Shown in pieces: positions 34,798-42,991 of a DNA stretch of 64,000 nt. A model generated the notes under the pieces. The model saw nothing but the letters and a program-made list of their open reading frames with translations, did not search any database and was not told the origin of the DNA. The position numbers were made by a program, and so were the translations under genes. Every line of letters begins with the position of its first letter. Positions within the stretch are counted from its first letter, which is position 1. This DNA comes from JAPWJZ01 sp965279315 (GTDB lineage: Bacteria; Pseudomonadota; Alphaproteobacteria; Micavibrionales; UBA2020): the NCBI GenBank assembly GCA_965279315.1, contig OZ257145.1, positions 1,736,001 to 1,800,000 of the forward strand, given 5' to 3'.

Positions 34798-35169
34798 CCT
34801 TTTTCACTTATAGGTGGCTCAAGACTACTGCGGAGATATTCCGTTTGAACAATGAAGTTGAGAGAACACGGGTTTGCGTGTTCGCAAGCTTTAGCAGCAT
34901 CACCCAAAGCCGTTGACTTGCATTTTTTTGTTAAATAATTGTTCCTTCGTTTGAAGGGGTTATCATTTTTGCACATAAATAATGCCTTGCGTAAGTCACA
35001 TGTAAGCTTGCAATGCTATGTTGTAACTATGGCAGCGGGAAGCGCCGCGCACTTTTGAAACCTTCAAAAGGGCTCTCCCAGCGAATGCCAAATGCGCGGA
35101 TGCTCGCGGCCAGCTTTGACGCCGACCCCTTTAACATCATCTCGATGATAAAACAGAAAGAGGCATCAC
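34798..35169. other. Gene-free stretch upstream of the GCS2-like gene
   Basis: The left and middle parts are AT-rich (poly-T and TTAAATAATTG at about 34925-34945). They include GCGTAAGTCACATGTAAGC at about 34992-35010, loosely like the arm motifs elsewhere. The last 130 bases are GC-rich and contain ACTTTTGAAACCTTCAAAAG (a hairpin). A promoter for the ligase pair is likely here. No reading frame is convincing. Confidence 0.4.
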
Positions 35170-36486
35170 ATGCTCCTTCTTGAAAAATTTTTCAAGCCGT
35201 TTAAACGGCGCACCGAAGAAGAAAATGTCTTCGCGAAAATCAACCGCCAGCTGATGTTCTCGCAGAGCGAGCCGCTGACGCTCGGCGTCGAATGCGAATT
35301 CGGCATCGTGAACCGCGATACGTGCATGCCCGCGCCGGTTGCGCTCGATATCGTCAGGGGCGCCAAGCATCCGGGTGTGCAGCACGAGCTGTACCAGCAC
35401 ATGATCGAGATCACGACAGATGTCTGCAAAAACGTGCAGGAGACGGAAATCGACCTCAAGGACCGCCTCGCGCGCATCACGCCGCAGCTGGCGGCGCATG
35501 ACGCGATGCTGGTGGGCGCGGGCGTGCTGCCCTTGCTGAAACAGAACCAGGTCACGCCGACGGAGACGGAGCGCTATAAATTGCTGCGGGAAACGCGGCA
35601 GGAACTTTACCGCCGTTTCACCACACTTGGCATGCATATCCATATCGGCATGAAGGACACGCAGTCCTGCATCCGCTACCACAATTTCTATATGCGCTTC
35701 CTGCCGCACCTGCTGGCGCTCAGCGCGTCGTCGCCGTTCGAGGAAGGGCGAGACACGGGCTTTGCCAGCATCCGCCCCTCGGTCACGGAATCGATGCCGA
35801 TCGGCGGCATGCCCTACCAGTTCGAAAACTGGCAGGAATACAAAAGCCTTGTGCGCGCGATGACGCGCTCGGGCTCCATCTCCGACCTCAAGGACATGTG
35901 GTGGGATATCCGGCCCTGCCCGCGCTACGGCACGCTGGAAATCCGCATCTGCGACCAGCCGGCGACGGTTGCGGAAGTGGCCGCGATCACGGCCTTCGTC
36001 CATTGCCTCGGCCACTGGTTTGCCGAACATCAGGGATGGCTCGACGACATGCCGCGCCCCGCCAGCTGGCGCATGCGCGAAAACAAGTGGCGCGCGATGC
36101 GCTACGGCCTCGACGCCGACATCGTGGCCGACGATTTCGGCGATATCCGCCCCTTGCGCGAGGATATCGCGCAGTGGATCGACCGGCTGGAGCCGTTCTT
36201 CGTCAAGCTCGGCTATGAACAATACCGCGACACGCTGCGCGGCATATTGGCGCATGGCAACACCGCCGACCGCCAGCGTCGCGCGGCGGAAGGCGGCGAC
36301 CTGAAGGCTGTCTATGCCCATGCGGCGGCGGAACTGGTCGCGGGGCATCCGCTCTGGGATGTTGCGGACGGCACGGCGGAGGCGGGCGTGTTCCGCGCGC
36401 CGGAAAACCTTGCCGAACCCACGCCGCTCAACCATTACCAGTACCCGCATTGCCTGCCGCAGGGTTACGGGCTGTGGCTGTTCTAA
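35170..36486 (+). CDS. YbdK/GCS2-type carboxylate-amine ligase
   Basis: A 438-residue member of the glutamate-cysteine ligase family 2, which forms gamma-glutamyl or related amide bonds using ATP. The active-site start TLGVECEFGIV (about 36-46) is present, with HELYQHMIEITTDVCKN, the HIHIGMKD loop and a Trp/Arg-rich region (DMWWDIRPCPRYGTLEIRICDQ) typical of YbdK proteins. GAAAGAGG precedes the ATG. Paired with an ATP-grasp gene 24 bases downstream. Together they may build a small peptide-like metabolite rather than glutathione itself (inference). Confidence 0.85.
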   Translation: MLLLEKFFKPFKRRTEEENVFAKINRQLMFSQSEPLTLGVECEFGIVNRDTCMPAPVALDIVRGAKHPGVQHELYQHMIEITTDVCKNVQETEIDLKDRLARITPQLAAHDAMLVGAGVLPLLKQNQVTPTETERYKLLRETRQELYRRFTTLGMHIHIGMKDTQSCIRYHNFYMRFLPHLLALSASSPFEEGRDTGFASIRPSVTESMPIGGMPYQFENWQEYKSLVRAMTRSGSISDLKDMWWDIRPCPRYGTLEIRICDQPATVAEVAAITAFVHCLGHWFAEHQGWLDDMPRPASWRMRENKWRAMRYGLDADIVADDFGDIRPLREDIAQWIDRLEPFFVKLGYEQYRDTLRGILAHGNTADRQRRAAEGGDLKAVYAHAAAELVAGHPLWDVADGTAEAGVFRAPENLAEPTPLNHYQYPHCLPQGYGLWLF

Positions 36487-36510
36487 AAAATAAAAAAGGG
36501 GGAATGTAAA

Positions 36511-37287
36511 ATGACACAGAAAAAACGCGTGGGCGTGTTCCTGCCGCCGAAGCATCCGTCAGGCAATGTGATCGAGGGCAACGGGCTGATGCCGGACGAT
36601 GTGCGGCAGGCGGTGGTGCCGGACCCGGAAGGCCTCATCAACGGCCTCGACAAATTCAACGCGCATACGATCCTGCGGCGCGCAGGCGTGCCGACCGCCA
36701 ATTTCTGGATGTTTCCCGCGCAGAATGCGAATGCCGTGGCTTCCGAGGTGGTGGCGGCGGGGCCCGCGCTGCTGAAGCCCACGCTCGGCGCTTTCGGGCA
36801 GGGCATCCACATGGTAAAGACCCCGCGCGAGCTGGTCGACGCAGTCGAATACGGGCAGTCCTTCCATCCCGAAAAACTCCAGATATTCTGCGAGGAATTC
36901 GAGGAAAACGACATCACCAAATGGATCAGCACCACCGTCATCGACGGGCAGCTTGTCTATGGCTACCGCAAGAAGCCGGAAAAATTCGTCGATAACTGGA
37001 AAGTCTATGACGCCGACCGCAAGGGCGGGGGCGTGGACTGGGTGGATGCCGCGCCTGTGCGCGACATGGCGCTGAGGGCGGCGCGCGCATTGCAGGCAGA
37101 TGTGATCGGTTTCGACTTCATCTATTCAACCGCGCGGCGGCAATACCTGATCGTCGACGAAAATACCTTCCCTGGCATGTATACGGATTGCTTCACGCAG
37201 AGCGGCGGGGGCAGCTGGGACAGCCATTTCCTGCGCATGGCGCTCAACCACCTGGGCCGCGGCCCAAAGCAGATGGTCGCGGCATAG
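36511..37287 (+). CDS. RimK-like ATP-grasp ligase
   Basis: An ATP-grasp enzyme of 258 residues. It has an N-terminal pre-ATP-grasp region, nucleotide-binding PALLKPTLGAFGQGI at about 89-103, an acidic FCEEFEENDITKW, and the metal-binding C-terminal FDFIYSTARRQYLIVDENTF then PGMYTD. RimK/LysX-type enzymes ligate amino acids to carboxylates. Co-transcribed with the GCS2-like gene. The stop is immediately followed by repeat copy D. Confidence 0.85.
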   Translation: MTQKKRVGVFLPPKHPSGNVIEGNGLMPDDVRQAVVPDPEGLINGLDKFNAHTILRRAGVPTANFWMFPAQNANAVASEVVAAGPALLKPTLGAFGQGIHMVKTPRELVDAVEYGQSFHPEKLQIFCEEFEENDITKWISTTVIDGQLVYGYRKKPEKFVDNWKVYDADRKGGGVDWVDAAPVRDMALRAARALQADVIGFDFIYSTARRQYLIVDENTFPGMYTDCFTQSGGGSWDSHFLRMALNHLGRGPKQMVAA

Positions 37288-37292
37288 CACAT

Positions 37293-37372
37293 ATTGCCGA
37301 AAGCGGCTTTAAAATCCGCAAGGGAGGAATCCCCTAGGGCTTCAAGTCCGCTCGCCCCCACGCCTGCGCCCC
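37293..37372 (+). repeat. tRNA-Leu 3'-half repeat, copy D
   Basis: ATTGCCGAAAGCGGCTTTAA, AATCCGC, AATCCCCTAGGGCTTCAAG, TCCGCTCGCC and CGCCTGCGCC. It matches the core of copy C in the same orientation but lacks the TTGTATAG arm, because it abuts the ATP-grasp stop codon. More degenerate than copies A and B. Confidence 0.6.
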
Positions 37373-37394
37373 TGCAAGGCAAAGGAACGACGTT

Positions 37395-37562
37395 ATGGCG
37401 TCCTTTTTAACTTCCCGGATCGGCTGGTATGGGAAGGCAAGGCCGTTCTGGGGTTCGGCATTCAGCGTTGGCGGGGCGACGCCGTCCGTTTCAACCTCGA
37501 CCACCGGCACGCAATTTCCGTGGGGGAGTGTTGCTGCCCGATCGGGATCAGATTTTAGCTAA
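37395..37562 (+). CDS. Possible 55-residue protein
   Basis: A short frame (MASFLTSRIGWYGKARPFWG and onward to GSDFS) preceded by AAAGGA at eight bases. It is Ser/Gly/Thr-rich with several tryptophans, and no family is recognised. It lies in a repeat-rich, otherwise gene-free stretch (37288-37848), so it may be a remnant or chance frame. Confidence 0.3.
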   Translation: MASFLTSRIGWYGKARPFWGSAFSVGGATPSVSTSTTGTQFPWGSVAARSGSDFS

Positions 37563-37608
37563 AAACGTCCTAAGCCAATTCATCACATGAATGCAGGTCA
37601 TTACTATT

Positions 37609-37621
37609 GGGGGGGGGGGGG
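37609..37621. repeat. Homopolymeric tract of 13 G
   Basis: An uninterrupted run of thirteen G residues in the intergenic region, about 130 bases upstream of the PmrA-box-like promoter of the lipid A locus. Such tracts are slippage-prone and can be phase-variable. A sequencing or assembly length error is also possible. Confidence 0.9.
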
Positions 37622-37665
37622 CGTATTCGGGCCACTTTCTTGAACGGCTGATGTTGGAGGCAAGA

Positions 37666-37693
37666 ATACATAGTGAATTCATGGCGTAGGCGG
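37666..37693 (+). repeat. Arm-only fragment of the tRNA-Leu-associated repeat, copy E
   Basis: ATACATAGTGAATTCATGGC followed by GTAGGCGG, matching the arm of copies C and F (TATAGTAAATTCATAGCGTA then AGC) without the tRNA core. Short, so the match is supported mainly by its likeness to the other copies. Confidence 0.45.
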
Positions 37694-37751
37694 ATCATTT
37701 TACACCGCTTGAAGATGTCCGCCTGACGGCCAAAGACCTTGCCCCTGCCTA

Positions 37752-37768
37752 TTTAAGCCTCGTTTAAG
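37752..37768 (+). promoter_or_regulatory. PmrA-box-like direct repeat upstream of the PAP2 gene
   Basis: TTTAAG-CCTCG-TTTAAG, two perfect half-sites 11 bases apart, fully consistent with the enterobacterial PmrA consensus HTTAAK-N5-HTTAAK. It lies 80 bases before the ATG of the first gene in the PAP2-regulator-kinase operon. A TAGAAT -10 candidate follows at 37779. Confidence 0.7.
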
Positions 37769-37848
37769 CCAGACGGCATAGAATGCCGCGCAGTTCATTC
37801 AGTCCTGCATGGGCAAAACCATGCTTTGGCAATATTTGACGGGCCGCC

Positions 37849-38592
37849 ATGATGACAGAGTTTATTGACAGGCGCGAAACGCACAGCAAGCTGATCTATT
37901 CCGGCGCGCTGTGGATTCCGGCCATGATATGCCTGATGTACATTTTCTGCCTGCTGGTGCTCGGCCATGAATTTGCGTTCGACCGTGCCATTTCAGACCG
38001 GTTTTACGATTTTGCATGTCAGGCGAAAAACGCCCGCGCGTGCTGGCTGCTGGATAAATCGGACCGCAGCCTGACCTTTTTCCTGCATGATTTGCCGGTC
38101 CATATCTATACCGCCACCGGCGTTGCCGCACTGCTGGTGACGCTTGGCGGTTTTCGGCGTCCGGAACTGCGCAAATACCGCGAACTGGGCATTTTGACAT
38201 TGATCGCGCTGGTTACGGTGCCGGGCATCGTTGCGCTACTGAAAATCGCTACCGGGCATTTCTGCCCGGGGCAGCTGCCTGTCTATGGCGGGCCGGTCGG
38301 CATGGCGGGCGTGTACCAGCCCAAGGCGCGCTGCTTCCCGGCCGGCTTCCCTGCCGGGGGGTTCGGCCTTGTGGTGCTTTATTTCGGCGCGCTGCCCCTT
38401 CTTTGGAGGCGCATTGCGCTGTTTGGCGGGCTTGGCTTGGGGGTAATTTCCAGTATTATACAAATAGCGCGCGGCGAACATTATCTCAGCCATTGCCTGG
38501 CAACGCTTCTGACTGCCCTGTTCGTCGGCCTGCTGGTGTCTTTTTTAAAGAATTACGATCAAGGCCGCTACTATGCGTTTATTAGTCGTTGA
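37849..38592 (+). CDS. PAP2-superfamily membrane phosphatase with altered active site
   Basis: An inner-membrane protein of 247 residues with about six helices, resembling PAP2 lipid phosphatases such as LpxE-type enzymes. The third motif is recognisable (ARGEHYLSHCLATLL, with Arg and His). The second motif, normally PSGH or PAGH, reads CFPAGFPAGGFG, so the histidine is replaced by phenylalanine. That could abolish or change catalysis. First gene of the operon, overlapping the regulator gene by 20 bases. Context (PmrA-like regulator and EptA) suggests a role at lipid A or undecaprenyl phosphate. Confidence 0.75.
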   Translation: MMTEFIDRRETHSKLIYSGALWIPAMICLMYIFCLLVLGHEFAFDRAISDRFYDFACQAKNARACWLLDKSDRSLTFFLHDLPVHIYTATGVAALLVTLGGFRRPELRKYRELGILTLIALVTVPGIVALLKIATGHFCPGQLPVYGGPVGMAGVYQPKARCFPAGFPAGGFGLVVLYFGALPLLWRRIALFGGLGLGVISSIIQIARGEHYLSHCLATLLTALFVGLLVSFLKNYDQGRYYAFISR

Positions 38593-39229
38593 AGACGATG
38601 CGATGATCGGCGAGAGCCTGAAAAAGGCACTCAAGGCCGACGGCTATGCCATCGACTGGGCGAAGGACGGCGTGGAGGCGTGGGACGCGCTGCAAGCGCA
38701 GGTCTATGACCTTGTCCTCCTCGACCTCGGCCTGCCGGGGATGGACGGCATTTCACTGCTGAAAAAACTGCGCGGCGGAAAAATGGCGCTGCCGGTATTG
38801 ATCGTCTCGGCGCGCGATTCCGTGCAAGACCGCGTGCTGGGGCTCGACAGCGGCGCGGATGATTATTTGATAAAGCCCTTTTCGCTGGACGAGCTGGAGG
38901 CGCGCATCCGCTCCCTGCTGCGCCGCCGTGGCGGAAACACAAGCGCTGTCATCGCCAGCGGCGACGCGACGCTCGATACCGTCAGCAAGAAACTGACCTT
39001 CCGCGGCAAAAGCGAAATACTGTCGGCGAAGGAATACGCCCTGATGTCGACCCTGATGGCGGTGCCCGGCGCGGTGTCGTCGCGTGCGCAGCTGGAGGAA
39101 ACGCTCTATGGCTGGAACGAGGAAATCGCCAGCAACGCGATCGAGGTGCATATCCACCAGTTGCGCAAGAAATTCGGCAAGGAAATGATCCGCAATATCC
39201 GCGGCCTTGGTTACATGGTGGCTTCATGA
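38573..39229 (+). CDS. PmrA-like OmpR-family response regulator
   Basis: 218 residues. The receiver has Asp51 (LVLLDLGLPGMDG) and DDYLIKPFS. The winged helix contains LSAKEYALMSTLM and NAIEVHIHQLRKKFG. It overlaps the PAP2 gene upstream and the kinase downstream (ATGA). Assignment as PmrA-like rests on the eptA gene nearby and the HTTAAK-type direct repeats at 37752 and 40547, its likely binding sites, including its own promoter. Confidence 0.88.
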   Translation: MRLLVVEDDAMIGESLKKALKADGYAIDWAKDGVEAWDALQAQVYDLVLLDLGLPGMDGISLLKKLRGGKMALPVLIVSARDSVQDRVLGLDSGADDYLIKPFSLDELEARIRSLLRRRGGNTSAVIASGDATLDTVSKKLTFRGKSEILSAKEYALMSTLMAVPGAVSSRAQLEETLYGWNEEIASNAIEVHIHQLRKKFGKEMIRNIRGLGYMVAS

Positions 39230-40551
39230 CATCAATGCGCCGCCATTTGATGCTGCACCTGATGATCGCGCTGCTGGCGGGGTCGATTGTCGTGGGCGTG
39301 GTCAGCTATTTCAGCACCCGCGATGAGATCAACGAGCTGTTCGACGGCAACTTCAAGCAGATCGCCATGGTGCTGGAGCGCGAGAAAGCGGCGCCGATCG
39401 ATACAGGTGCAGCCGCATCGAAAAAGAAAAAGCTGAAGGGGGAAGAGGAATTCCTGATCCAGTTCTGGACGCCCGATCACAAGCTCACCTATTCAACCCA
39501 TCCGCTGATCCCTTTCCCGGCGCCGGCGCAAAAAGAGTACGACACCCGCGAATTCCAGGGCAAGACATGGCGCAGCTATTCAACTTCGGCGCATGAAATC
39601 ATCGTGCAGATATCGCAGCCGGAATCCGAGCGCAACAAGATGATTTTTGAAATCGCGCTGAAAATGCTGGTGCCGGTGCTGCTGCAGTTCCCGATCCTGG
39701 CCTTGCTGATCTGGCTGGCCGTGGGGCGCAGCCTGGACTCGCTCGCCTTCATCTCGAGCGGCCTGCAGAAACGCTCGGCGACATCGCTGCAGCCGCTGTC
39801 GTTCGAGAACATACCGCAGGAAATCACGCCGCTGGTCAGGGCGCTGAACGACCTTTTGCTGCGCCTCGATGACGCGGCGAAGCTGCAGCGCCGCTTTACC
39901 GCCGACGCCGCGCATGAACTGCGCACGCCGTTGACGGCGGTGCAGCTGCAACTGCAATTGCTGGCCCGCACCAAAAACGACACCGAAAAGCAGGAGGCCG
40001 TCGAAAACCTGACGCATGGTGTGCAGCGCTCCATCAGGCTGGTGGAACAATTGCTGGCCTTTGCAAGGCTGGAGGCCGGGGACAACGCGCAAGCACCGGG
40101 GCGCATGGATGCAACCCCATTGTCCCGCGAAATCGTAAAATTCCTGTCGGGCCGCGCGGCGGAAAAAAATATCGACCTCGGCATCAGCCGGCAGGAACCG
40201 GCGATGCTGTTTTCCACGCCCGAAAGTATACGGGCGGTCATGACGAACCTGATCGAAAATGCCCTGCGTTACACGCAGGCACAGGGACAGATCGACGTTG
40301 CGGTGTATGCGGACGAGGGCAGGGCGGTATTGGAGGTGTCCGATAACGGCCCCGGCATCCCGCCCGCCGAATGGACCCGGATTTTCGACCGGTTTTACCG
40401 CGTCCTCGGCAATGCCGTCCCCGGCACGGGGCTGGGCCTTGCGATTGTCAAAAGCATCCTCGACAAAGACGGTGCGCAGATCACCGTCGGCCCCGGCATC
40501 CATGGCGCGGGCGTCAGTTTCAAGGTCATTTACCCGCGCGCCGACCCCTAA
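39226..40551 (+). CDS. PmrB-like sensor histidine kinase
   Basis: An inner-membrane kinase of 441 residues: TM1 at about 10-30, a periplasmic domain of about 130 residues containing a basic stretch (SKKKKLKGEEEF), TM2 at about 145-165, HAMP-like linker, H-box DAAHELRTPLTAVQ, ATP-binding boxes VSDNGPGIPP and GTGLGLAIVKSI. Translationally coupled to its regulator. Its last codons overlap the PmrA-box-like site that precedes eptA. Confidence 0.88.
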   Translation: MTSMRRHLMLHLMIALLAGSIVVGVVSYFSTRDEINELFDGNFKQIAMVLEREKAAPIDTGAAASKKKKLKGEEEFLIQFWTPDHKLTYSTHPLIPFPAPAQKEYDTREFQGKTWRSYSTSAHEIIVQISQPESERNKMIFEIALKMLVPVLLQFPILALLIWLAVGRSLDSLAFISSGLQKRSATSLQPLSFENIPQEITPLVRALNDLLLRLDDAAKLQRRFTADAAHELRTPLTAVQLQLQLLARTKNDTEKQEAVENLTHGVQRSIRLVEQLLAFARLEAGDNAQAPGRMDATPLSREIVKFLSGRAAEKNIDLGISRQEPAMLFSTPESIRAVMTNLIENALRYTQAQGQIDVAVYADEGRAVLEVSDNGPGIPPAEWTRIFDRFYRVLGNAVPGTGLGLAIVKSILDKDGAQITVGPGIHGAGVSFKVIYPRADP

Positions 40552-40563
40552 GTTTCGCTTAAG
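40547..40563 (+). promoter_or_regulatory. PmrA-box-like direct repeat upstream of eptA
   Basis: CCTAAG-TTTCG-CTTAAG, half-sites 11 bases apart with one mismatch to HTTAAK in the first. It overlaps the kinase stop codon and lies 38 bases before the eptA start, giving eptA its own regulator-dependent promoter. Confidence 0.6.
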
Positions 40564-40601
40564 CCTGCTATGGCAAAAGCGTGACGGAAGGAATGTATGC
40601 G

Positions 40602-42227
40602 ATGAAAAGCTGGCTGAAATTCAAAATAAGCGTCACGCCCTGGGTGCTCAGCCTGTGTTTGTCGGCGCTGTATTTTTTCGGGATGAATGCAGGGCTGATC
40701 GCGCGCCTGCACGGCATCAGCCAGACGGAAACGATGAAGCCGGGCTTCATCCTGTCTCTGCCGGTTTTTTTTATTGCGGCGTTCAATATATTGTTTTTGC
40801 CGTTTTGCAACCGGCACACGGCCAAGCCGGTTTTCATTATCCTGACGCTGCTCTCCGCCCCGCTCGGTTACGCCACTTTCAACTACGGTGTCATTTTCAG
40901 CATGGAAATGATCGTCAATATCGTGACGACGAATATTGCGGAGGCGTCGTCTTACCTGAATCTGCCTGCCATCCTGTGGATTTTCAGCCTCGGCGTCTTG
41001 CCGGCGGTGGTCATTTCACGGCTGTTGATCGTGCCATCCAAGCGCCAATATGCGTATCCGGCTTATGCGCTGCTGGCATCGGTGCTGGCGATCGTGGCGG
41101 TCGGGGCGCTTTATTCGCAGGAATACATAATGACGTCGCGCAACTATTCCGACCTGAAGCGGATTGTGGTGCCGACCTATGCCATTTCCAGCACCTACAA
41201 GTTGGCCGTGCAGCGGTTCTTCACGGAAAAACTTCCCTACCGCCAAATAGGCATTGATGCGCATCAGGCGGATGCGGTGCAGGGCAAAAAAAGCCTGACG
41301 GTCCTGATCGTCGGCGAGACAGCGCGCGCGGCAAATTACCAGCTGAACGGTTACGCGCGGGAAACGAACAAGTTCACCAAGCCGCAGGGCGTTGGTTTCT
41401 ACAACAACGTGACATCCTGCGGCACCGAAACGGCGGTGTCTGTGCCCTGCATGTTTTCCAACCTGACCCGCGCCGGATATTCGTTCGAAAAGGCCGAAAG
41501 CCAGGATAACGCGCTGGATGTTTTAAAGCGCGCGAAGGTGCAGCTGCTGTGGCTCGACAACGACAGCGGCTGCAAGGGCGCGTGTAAAAATGTCGAGACG
41601 GTCGATATCCGCAAGGCATATGCGGACGACCCCGCATATTGTGACAGCGCGGGCTGCCTTGACGCGGCCTTTATCCCAGAACTGGAAAAGCAGCTGCCGA
41701 AGATGAAGGATGAAAACACCGTCATCGTCCTGCACCTGATGGGCAGCCACGGCCCCGCCTATTACAAAAGATACCCGAATGATTTCGACGGCTTCAAGCC
41801 CGACTGCCGCCAAAGCGACGTGCAGAACTGCCCGCCGGACGCGCTGGTGAACACCTATGACAACACGATCCTCTATACTGATTACGTCATCAGCCGCGTG
41901 ATCGACGTGTTGCAGAAAAACGAAAAACGCTGGGACATGTCGCTGCTGTACCTGTCGGATCACGGCGAGTCACTGGGTGAAAACGGCATCTACCTGCACG
42001 GGCTGCCGTACCGTTTCGCGCCGAAGGAACAGAAACATATTCCGCTGATCACCTGGTTCTCCGCCGGCTATCTTGAAAAGAACAAGCTTGAAACAAAATG
42101 CCTGCAGGACAGCGCGGGCAATGAATATTCGCAAGACAACGTTTTCCACACCCTGCTAGGCCTCGCGGATGTGTCGACTGCGGCCTATAACGACAAGCTG
42201 GATATATTCCATTTATGCCGGAAATAA
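40602..42227 (+). CDS. eptA: Lipid A phosphoethanolamine transferase (EptA/PmrC/MCR family)
   Basis: Transfers phosphoethanolamine from PE to lipid A phosphate, lowering envelope negative charge and polymyxin affinity. About 541 residues: five N-terminal membrane helices, then a periplasmic alkaline-phosphatase-like domain with the nucleophilic threonine in VGETARA, the NNVTSCGTETAVSVPCMFS motif, paired cysteines (CKGAC, CDSAGC) and zinc ligands in LSDHGESLGENGIYLHGLPY. Start at 40602 has AAGGA nine bases upstream. In-frame starts at 40581 (GTG) and 40593 are less well placed. Control by the adjacent PmrAB-like pair is suggested by the box at 40547. Confidence 0.92.
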   Translation: MKSWLKFKISVTPWVLSLCLSALYFFGMNAGLIARLHGISQTETMKPGFILSLPVFFIAAFNILFLPFCNRHTAKPVFIILTLLSAPLGYATFNYGVIFSMEMIVNIVTTNIAEASSYLNLPAILWIFSLGVLPAVVISRLLIVPSKRQYAYPAYALLASVLAIVAVGALYSQEYIMTSRNYSDLKRIVVPTYAISSTYKLAVQRFFTEKLPYRQIGIDAHQADAVQGKKSLTVLIVGETARAANYQLNGYARETNKFTKPQGVGFYNNVTSCGTETAVSVPCMFSNLTRAGYSFEKAESQDNALDVLKRAKVQLLWLDNDSGCKGACKNVETVDIRKAYADDPAYCDSAGCLDAAFIPELEKQLPKMKDENTVIVLHLMGSHGPAYYKRYPNDFDGFKPDCRQSDVQNCPPDALVNTYDNTILYTDYVISRVIDVLQKNEKRWDMSLLYLSDHGESLGENGIYLHGLPYRFAPKEQKHIPLITWFSAGYLEKNKLETKCLQDSAGNEYSQDNVFHTLLGLADVSTAAYNDKLDIFHLCRK

Positions 42228-42272
42228 GGCCGTGCAGCCGGGGTTTCTTCTTGTATCTGTCTGTTATTAAAA

Positions 42273-42289
42273 GATAATTTCCGCTTAAT
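42273..42289 (+). promoter_or_regulatory. Weak PmrA-box-like site upstream of the phosphatase gene
   Basis: GATAAT-TTCCG-CTTAAT, the second half-site perfect and the first with two mismatches to HTTAAK. An additional 11-bp-periodic pair TTCACC-TCATT-TTCACC follows at about 42291-42307. Either could be regulator-bound. Evidence is weaker than for the sites at 37752 and 40547. Confidence 0.35.
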
Positions 42290-42438
42290 ATTCACCTCAT
42301 TTTCACCTGATACCTATGACGGGATGCTGCTGCAACCGCATATGGACGCTCGTGATGCCCCAAGCCAAATTCGCCGTGACCCAACCCGCCTTTTCGTGTT
42401 TTGACGGCATCAAAAACTTGGGTGGCCGACAGCGTGCA

Positions 42439-42981
42439 ATGATCAAGACAGCGGGCATTTTTTTCGGCCTGCTGATATGCGTCGGCATCCATATCGCGGT
42501 ATTGGTCGCAAGCGGAAATTTCCATGCGGTGGTCGAGGGCGAGGCTTATCGTGCCGCGCAACCCTCCCCCGCGCGGCTGAAGCAGATGGTCGCCGATTAC
42601 GGCATCAAGTCCGTCATCAACCTGCGCGGGCGCAAGGCGGACAAGGAATGGTACAGGCAGGAAATCGCCACCGCCGCCGCTTTGAGTGTCGCGCATATCG
42701 ATTTCCGCATGAGTTCGTCCCGCCAGCTGTCGCAGGACGAGACGAAGGAACTGGTCCGCATCATGCGCGATGCGCCGAAGCCGGTCTTGATTCACTGCGA
42801 CCACGGCATCAACCGCGCAGGCCTTGCTTCGGCCCTCTATCTGGCGGCCGTCAAGAAAGACAGCGAATTTAAATCGGAATTGCAGCTATCCCCCATCTAC
42901 GGCTACTGGCCGCTTTTCTTCCTGCCGACCTATGCCATGTATGGCAGCTGGCAAGAAGCCGAAACCGGGCTCGGTTTCTAG
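42439..42981 (+). CDS. Dual-specificity/tyrosine-phosphatase-family protein, membrane-anchored
   Basis: About 180 residues from MIKTAGIFFGLL. One N-terminal membrane helix is followed by a Cys-based phosphatase domain with the P-loop HCDHGINRAG (C-x5-R intact) and YRAAQPSPARL, the pattern of DSP-type lipid or protein phosphatases often found in envelope gene clusters. The start is uncertain: an in-frame ATG at 42316 would add 41 residues without a good ribosome-binding site. It follows eptA, so it may dephosphorylate a lipid A-related or lipid carrier substrate (inference). Convergent with the RND gene. Confidence 0.75.
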   Translation: MIKTAGIFFGLLICVGIHIAVLVASGNFHAVVEGEAYRAAQPSPARLKQMVADYGIKSVINLRGRKADKEWYRQEIATAAALSVAHIDFRMSSSRQLSQDETKELVRIMRDAPKPVLIHCDHGINRAGLASALYLAAVKKDSEFKSELQLSPIYGYWPLFFLPTYAMYGSWQEAETGLGF

Positions 42982-42991
42982 CGTCACTCAA

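Noticed and set aside
35137..36555. Long minus-strand frame opposite the GCS2-like gene
   Set aside because: Antisense shadow with no family motif. The plus-strand ligase has clear catalytic motifs.
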